Shown: positions 59,663 through 64,000 of the stretch, in pieces | Layout: the number at the start of each line of letters is the position of its first letter | Position numbering within the stretch: the stretch's first letter is position 1 | Assembly (NCBI RefSeq): GCF_021173675.1 | Contig: NZ_JAIHON010000007.1 | Span: 496,001 to 560,000, forward strand | DNA from: Streptomyces lincolnensis | Lineage (GTDB): Bacteria; Actinomycetota; Actinomycetes; Streptomycetales; Streptomycetaceae | DNA length: 64,000 nt | Reading direction: 5' to 3' | Program-made: the position numbers and the translations under genes | Notes under the pieces: generated by a model | What the model was told of the DNA's origin: nothing | Databases searched by the model: none | Seen by the model: the letters and a program-made list of their open reading frames with translations, nothing else

Positions 59663-61812
59663 CAGAACGCCGCCTCGCCCGCGTAGGCGAACCGGCCGCC
59701 CTTCACCTCGTAGCGGAAGACGTCGTAGCCCTTCAGCGTCTGGCCGTCGAACGCGTACGTGCGCACCAGGCCCTTGTACGTGCCCTTCGCCAGCAGCGCG
59801 TACAGCTGGGCGCGGGAGGGGCGGCCGCGGGCCTGGGTGAGACGGGTGATGACCATGCGGGCCACGTCGTAGGCCTCCGCCGCCCAGTGCGGGGGAGCGG
59901 AGCCGTAGCGCTTGCGGTAGGCGGTGGTGAAGGCGCGGACGGGGGTGCTCGCCGGGTCGATGTACGGGGCGAAGGTCTGCCAGCCCTCGGCGGCGCTGCC
60001 CGCGGTGGTCAGGAACTCCTGCTCGGCGGCCGGGTAGCCCAGGACGCGCGGGCCGGTGAAGCCGCGCTGCGCGAGGGCGCGGGCGACGGCTGCCGCGCGG
60101 GCGGGTGTGCCCGTGTAGACGAAGCCGTCGGGTCCGCGCGCGGTCATCTCTGCCACCACCGGCGCGAGATCCGCGGCCAGGACGGGCACCACCCGCGGCT
60201 CGACGGGGATCTTCACGACACCGAGGGACTGGAACGTCGTATGGCCGATCTCCCAGGACGCCTGGCCGCCGTCCCGGTCGATCAGCACGCCCACGCTCTT
60301 CGCCCCCAAGTCCCGCAGCCGGAAGGCGATCAGGGCCGGCGAGACCATGTAGCCGGGCACGGCCTGGAGGAAACGGCGGGGCTGCGCGGTGCCGTACACC
60401 GCCTGCGCGGAGGATGCCGTCAGCTGGGGCACGCCCTGTGCGTCGTAGGCGTCGAGGGCGGCCCCGGTGGTGGCGTCGCCGGTGGAGCCGATGACGGCGA
60501 GCAGGTCGCGGTCGGCGGCGAGTGCACGGGCGCGCTCGGTGGCGCGGGTCTGGTCGCCCTGGTCGTCGGCGACCTGGAGGGTGAGGGTGAAGGGCTTGTC
60601 CTGACGGGAGTTGAACTGCTCGACGGCGAGGCGTGTGCCGCGTTCCTGGGCCTGTCCGACGGCTCTTTGCGGGCCGGTCAGGTCGGCTTGGACGCCGAGC
60701 ACCCAGCGGCGGGCGGCAGGCGTGGGCTCGTCGTCGCGACCGCTCGCCCACCAGGCGGCGCCACCGCCCGCGGCCAGGACGGCTGCCCCGCCCAGGAGCA
60801 GCAGCCGGCGTCGGCTCGGGCGGCCCGGGGGCGGAGCGTCCTCGGGAACTTCTGCCGCGGGCCCGTCCGTTGCCACGTCGACAGACGTGGCCTCGATGTC
60901 CGGCAGGGCCAGCATCGCGGCGGAGCGGTCCGCGATGAGCCGTACGACGGGGTCGGGCAGCCAGTCGGCGGTGCCGGCAGGCGTGTCCTCGGTGTCCTGA
61001 AGGTCCTCGGTGTGCTGAAGGAGCGCCTCGTCCAGCGCGCGGGCGGTGGGCCGGGCGGCCGGGTCCTTGGCGAGGCAGGCGTCGAGCAGCGCGCGCAGGT
61101 CGTCGGGGACGCCGTCGAGGTCGGGCGCGTCGTGCACGGTGCGGTAGAGCAGGGCGTCGACGGCTCCGGTGCCGAAGGGCGGGCGCCCGGTGGCGGCGTA
61201 GACGAGGAGACAGCCGAGGGCGAAGACATCGCTGGCGGGCGAGGCGGGCCGGGCCCGGGCCTGTTCCGGAGCCAGGAAGCCGGGGGTGCCGACCACCATG
61301 TCGGCCGAGGTGAGCGCGGTGTCCTCGGTGGCGCGGGCGATACCGAAGTCGATGAGGCGGGGGCCGTCGACGGCGAGGAGGACGTTGCCGGGCTTGACGT
61401 CCCGGTGCACGAGTCCCGCCGCGTGCACGGCCGTGAGCGCGCGGGCCAGCATGCGGCCGAGGACCCGCACCCCGCGCGACGGCAGCGGACCGCAGGCGGC
61501 CACGGCCTCGGCGAGCGCGGGGCCCGGTACGAACGCGGTGGCCAGCCAGGGCGCCGCCGCGTCCGGATCGGCACCGGTCACCGGCACGGCCCAGGGACTG
61601 TCCACCCGCCTCGCGGCGGCGACCTCACGGCGGAACCGGGCACGGAACTCGGGCTGGTCGGCGTACTCCGGCAGGATCACCTTGACGGCGGCCAGCTCGC
61701 CCGACTCCGCACGGCCGAGATAGACCACGCCCATGCCACCGGCGCCGAGCCGGGCGAGCAGGCGGTGACCGCCGATGCGGGACGGGTCGGTGGGGGTGAG
61801 CTTCTCGGCCAT
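59662..61812 (-). CDS. Ser/Thr protein kinase fused to extracellular Leu/Ile/Val-binding-type domain (1 of 2)
   Basis: 716 residues from the ATG overlapping the upstream stop (TGATG). Same plan as its neighbour: LGAGGMGVVYLGRAESGELAAVKVI, HRDVKPGNVLLAVDG, DFGIARATED; transmembrane helix near 335-355 (RRRLLLLGGAAVLAAGGGAAWWASG); periplasmic-binding domain with LGVQADLTGPQRAVGQAQERGTRLAVEQFN, VIGSTGDATTGAALDAYDAQGVPQLT, GFVYTGTPARAAAVARALAQRGF and WAAEAYDVARMVITRL. The two paralogues share the kinase and topology but differ strongly in ligand domains, suggesting two ligands. Confidence 0.9.
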   Translation of the reverse strand: MAEKLTPTDPSRIGGHRLLARLGAGGMGVVYLGRAESGELAAVKVILPEYADQPEFRARFRREVAAARRVDSPWAVPVTGADPDAAAPWLATAFVPGPALAEAVAACGPLPSRGVRVLGRMLARALTAVHAAGLVHRDVKPGNVLLAVDGPRLIDFGIARATEDTALTSADMVVGTPGFLAPEQARARPASPASDVFALGCLLVYAATGRPPFGTGAVDALLYRTVHDAPDLDGVPDDLRALLDACLAKDPAARPTARALDEALLQHTEDLQDTEDTPAGTADWLPDPVVRLIADRSAAMLALPDIEATSVDVATDGPAAEVPEDAPPPGRPSRRRLLLLGGAAVLAAGGGAAWWASGRDDEPTPAARRWVLGVQADLTGPQRAVGQAQERGTRLAVEQFNSRQDKPFTLTLQVADDQGDQTRATERARALAADRDLLAVIGSTGDATTGAALDAYDAQGVPQLTASSAQAVYGTAQPRRFLQAVPGYMVSPALIAFRLRDLGAKSVGVLIDRDGGQASWEIGHTTFQSLGVVKIPVEPRVVPVLAADLAPVVAEMTARGPDGFVYTGTPARAAAVARALAQRGFTGPRVLGYPAAEQEFLTTAGSAAEGWQTFAPYIDPASTPVRAFTTAYRKRYGSAPPHWAAEAYDVARMVITRLTQARGRPSRAQLYALLAKGTYKGLVRTYAFDGQTLKGYDVFRYEVKGGRFAYAGEAAF

Positions 61813-62654
61813 CAGCGCGTGTCCTTCGCGGTGGTCGACGCCGAGGCGGAGGGCGAGGCGGCCGCGGTGCCCCGCTCGATCGCGCCGGCGAGACGGCCGC
61901 GCATGTCGGCGTGGGGCTGCCTCAGCCGGTCGAAGAGATCGGTCCGGGACCAGCCCTTGGACCCCTTGGCCGAGACCGCGACGGTGAACGGCCCGATGCG
62001 GGTCTGCGACCAGACGTAGGCGTGCGGGCCGCCGGCCTCGTCACTCGTGTACTCGCCCATCTCGGTGAGGACGTCGTCGGCGTAGGTGATCCCGTCGTCC
62101 CCGAGGGCGGTCGGCACATCGGTCAGGTTCGACAACACCTCACCGGCGCGCAGCAGTTGCGAGGGACACCGCATCATCTCCTCCAGGACCTCGGCGTTCT
62201 CCCAGTCGGCCTGCTCGGCGGTCCGGTGGGCCGTGACCACGGCGGTCAGCAGGATCGGTCCTTTGCCGCCGCCCGCCGGCACCTCGTAGTGGCGGGTCAG
62301 GGTGGCGAGGACGTCCTTCGGGAGCGCCTGCTGCTCCCAGACGCAGTTCTTCCGGAGAACCGCCCACCTGCGCGGGTCGCTCTCATAGGGAGTGTCGCGC
62401 TCGGTGTCCGGTCCGAACGCGGCGGGCTGCGCGATGACGTCGCGGATCAGGGCGGTGGCCCGGGCCGCCGTCGTCGGCAGTTTTCCCGGATCGATGTCGA
62501 CGGCGGTGCTCGGGGAAGGGGCGGCGGAGCCGGTGGCGCGGGCCTGGGGCGGCGGCGTCGCCGCTTGTTCGCCGGCGCCGGAGGTGCAACCGGTCACCAG
62601 CAGAGCCCCCGTCGCGACGGCGCAGCCAAAGCGCACCACCCATCCGTTCGCCAC
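61812..62654 (-). CDS. lipoprotein encoded upstream of the receptor kinases
   Basis: 280 residues from GTG 62654 (GGGGAGAG upstream; GTG 62657 also possible). Signal peptide with lipobox LLVTGC (Cys near 20), a Pro/Ala/Ser linker, then a domain with SDPRRWAVLRKNCVWEQQALPKDVLATLTRHYEVP, SQLLRAGEVLSNLTDVPT and YVWSQTRIGPFTVAVSAKG. No family recognised. Its stop overlaps the start of the first kinase gene, so the three are one operon; it may present a ligand or sense the envelope with them. Confidence 0.75.
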   Translation of the reverse strand: MANGWVVRFGCAVATGALLVTGCTSGAGEQAATPPPQARATGSAAPSPSTAVDIDPGKLPTTAARATALIRDVIAQPAAFGPDTERDTPYESDPRRWAVLRKNCVWEQQALPKDVLATLTRHYEVPAGGGKGPILLTAVVTAHRTAEQADWENAEVLEEMMRCPSQLLRAGEVLSNLTDVPTALGDDGITYADDVLTEMGEYTSDEAGGPHAYVWSQTRIGPFTVAVSAKGSKGWSRTDLFDRLRQPHADMRGRLAGAIERGTAAASPSASASTTAKDTR

Positions 62655-62758
62655 CACGACTCTCCCCGCGCCCGACCGCCACCCCACACCAGCGATGATG
62701 GTGGCAGCAACTTGCGTGCAGTGGCCGGCGATTGACGATCACGTGGCTCAGCTGTACC

Positions 62759-64000
62759 TCATTTGTCACACAGCTTGATCGCGCCCGGCCGGCGGCTGTC
62801 GCCCGGTTCGTGGACGCTGAGGTCGCCGTAGGCCGACAGCACGCCGGCCAGGTCACCTGGCTTGTGTCGCAGGGTGGTGTCCAGGAAGGCGAGCGTGGTC
62901 GCGGCGACGACGTGCGGGCTCCCGGTGCGGCCCAGGGAGCCGACCGTCGAGGGCACGGGCGGCAGGTAGAGGGGGCCGTCCATGAAGGTGAGGTGCGCGG
63001 CGCCTGGGACGGTGAGCCGGTAGCTCGTCGCGGTGTTGTGCTGGAGGGCCTCGGTGAGACGGGGCAGGTAGTCCGGGTCGGTTCCCGGGGTGATGGCCTG
63101 GGTGAGCGCGAGCGTCGGTCGGTGGAGGGAGGGGGAGACGGGGCCGTGGGGGTAGCCGTCCAGATCCATGACGGCGTCGAACCGGCAGTCCTGCCGGGCC
63201 GCCTGCAGGGCGGCGGCGCCCCCCATGGAGTGGCCGCCGACCGCGACTCGGCCGGTGTCCAGGCGTCCGGCCGGCGGGCCGGCGATCTCGCCTCGGCCCA
63301 TACGGTCCAGCTGGGTGAGGACGAAGCGGAGGTCGGCGGCCCGAACAGCGGTCCATTCGGCCGCCAGTTGGTCGTCCTTGTCCCGGTCGCCGGTGGAGGT
63401 GGTCCTGGTGCGAATCGTTCGGCCGTCGGTGAGGACGACGGCGGCGGAGTCGTACGGATGGTCCAGGGCGGCGACCAGATAGCCGTGGCTCGCCAGTTCC
63501 TCCGCCCAGGCGGTGTTCTGGGTGCGCACCCCACCCGATCCGGGAGAGAACAGCACGACCGGAAACCGTCCGCCCCGGTCGGCCACCGGGGCGTTGAAGA
63601 CCGCATGGGTGCGGGCCCGCGGGACGCCGTCGATCAGGAAGGCGGGCAGGCCGGCATAGTCTGCGAGGGCCTCGGAAACAGTGCGTGCCTCGTGCCCCGT
63701 GCGTCCGAGGTACTGGGCCCGCTCCGTGCCGGCGGGGCTCTTCCGCGCGGGGTACCAGAGCTGGACCACGACCGTGCGCCGGTCGTGCCGATCGGCCGTG
63801 AAGGTCTCGGGGCGGCGTGGATCGGTCCACTGCACCACGCGGGTGCCGACCGCGAAACGGCCCGACGGCTCGGGGAACACGGGGACGGGAAAGGCCCAGG
63901 CGGCCACCGGACCCGCGGCGATCAGGCCGACGCAGGCCACCGTCCCCGGCAATGCCAGCCACCATCGGGCGCGCCGCGCCGGCCGGCCAGTACGGCGTCG
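62759..64000 (-). CDS. PAF-acetylhydrolase-like alpha/beta hydrolase (5' end outside window)
   Basis: 414 residues are visible and the frame is still open at the right edge, so the start lies outside; a TTG at 63952 is not preceded by a ribosome binding site. An N-terminal membrane helix (PGTVACVGLIAAGPVAAWAFPV) precedes an alpha/beta hydrolase of the PAF acetylhydrolase/dienelactone-hydrolase group: FPVVLFSPGSGGVRT (oxyanion), nucleophile in GGHSMGGAAAL, Asp in MDLDGYP and His in AAHLTFMDGP. Probably acts at the outer face of the membrane on an ester. Substrate unknown. Confidence 0.85.
   Translation of the reverse strand, partial: RRRTGRPARRARWWLALPGTVACVGLIAAGPVAAWAFPVPVFPEPSGRFAVGTRVVQWTDPRRPETFTADRHDRRTVVVQLWYPARKSPAGTERAQYLGRTGHEARTVSEALADYAGLPAFLIDGVPRARTHAVFNAPVADRGGRFPVVLFSPGSGGVRTQNTAWAEELASHGYLVAALDHPYDSAAVVLTDGRTIRTRTTSTGDRDKDDQLAAEWTAVRAADLRFVLTQLDRMGRGEIAGPPAGRLDTGRVAVGGHSMGGAAALQAARQDCRFDAVMDLDGYPHGPVSPSLHRPTLALTQAITPGTDPDYLPRLTEALQHNTATSYRLTVPGAAHLTFMDGPLYLPPVPSTVGSLGRTGSPHVVAATTLAFLDTTLRHKPGDLAGVLSAYGDLSVHEPGDSRRPGAIKLCDK

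Noticed and set aside
59663..60751. A 1087-codon frame extending the second receptor kinase
   Set aside because: The extension is antisense-like, arginine-rich and lies inside the upstream kinase gene; the kinase domain starts right after ATG 59662.
1..64000. tRNA, rRNA, CRISPR arrays and insertion sequences
   Set aside because: No cloverleaf, rRNA motif, regular spacer-repeat array, transposase motif or terminal inverted repeats were recognised; short tRNAs cannot be fully excluded by eye.

Overview
The window is high-GC DNA with strong third-position GC bias, GTG and TTG starts and many four-base stop/start overlaps. With families such as DUF3040, GH75 chitosanase, MmyB-like XRE regulators and Ser/Thr-kinase sensor fusions it fits a Streptomyces or close relative, and it reads as chromosomal arm rather than core. 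No rRNA, tRNA, CRISPR array, prophage or intact insertion sequence was seen.

Layout. 1-24 kb is accessory housekeeping: a PAS/GAF/PP2C phosphatase (cut by the left edge), a CPA2 antiporter, an FadH-type 2,4-dienoyl-CoA reductase behind a perfect 28-bp palindrome and followed by a PadR regulator, surface proteins, a secreted GH75 chitosanase behind a long structured leader, an SDR/TetR divergent pair, the dhaK-dhaL-dhaM operon (PTS-dependent dihydroxyacetone kinase), a DUF2975/XRE pair, and single regulators and enzymes. 24.2-41.8 kb is a biosynthetic gene cluster. 42.0-45.4 kb is a TetR-controlled AKR/DUF998/epimerase operon. 45.6-54.2 kb holds small redox and SDR genes plus three decayed genes. 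54.4-64 kb has a two-component system, a small hydrolase, an Lrp regulator, two tandem Ser/Thr kinases fused to extracellular ligand-binding domains with a lipoprotein upstream, and a PAF-acetylhydrolase-like protein cut by the right edge.

The cluster is the main result. A DAHP synthase, a fused aminodeoxychorismate synthase (PabAB) and an aminodeoxychorismate lyase (PabC) supply p-aminobenzoate. ACP, KS-alpha, chain-length factor, ketoreductase and a two-subunit MaoC dehydratase form a highly reducing type II PKS with no enoylreductase, cyclase or aromatase, so the expected product is an aryl-polyene acyl chain. An EhpF-like adenylating enzyme and a LuxC/EhpG-like acyl reductase are translationally coupled and suggest activation and reduction of a carboxylate. 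An AurF-type diiron N-oxygenase with all seven metal ligands in register points to an N-hydroxy, nitroso, nitro or azoxy group. A carboxylase beta subunit may supply malonyl-CoA. This gene set resembles what I recall of the azoxymycin cluster of Streptomyces chattanoogensis. Three genes in the cluster have no assigned role: an unrecognised protein, a degenerate methyltransferase-like protein and a DsbA/kappa-GST-fold protein.

A MarR gene sits at the right end. A related 15-bp sequence (consensus TGCATAYATTGYRTG) occurs at the two divergent promoter regions of the cluster and, more degenerate, in front of the MarR gene itself, suggesting one local regulon. Elsewhere the window is rich in palindromic operators, often next to the regulator gene that probably binds them.
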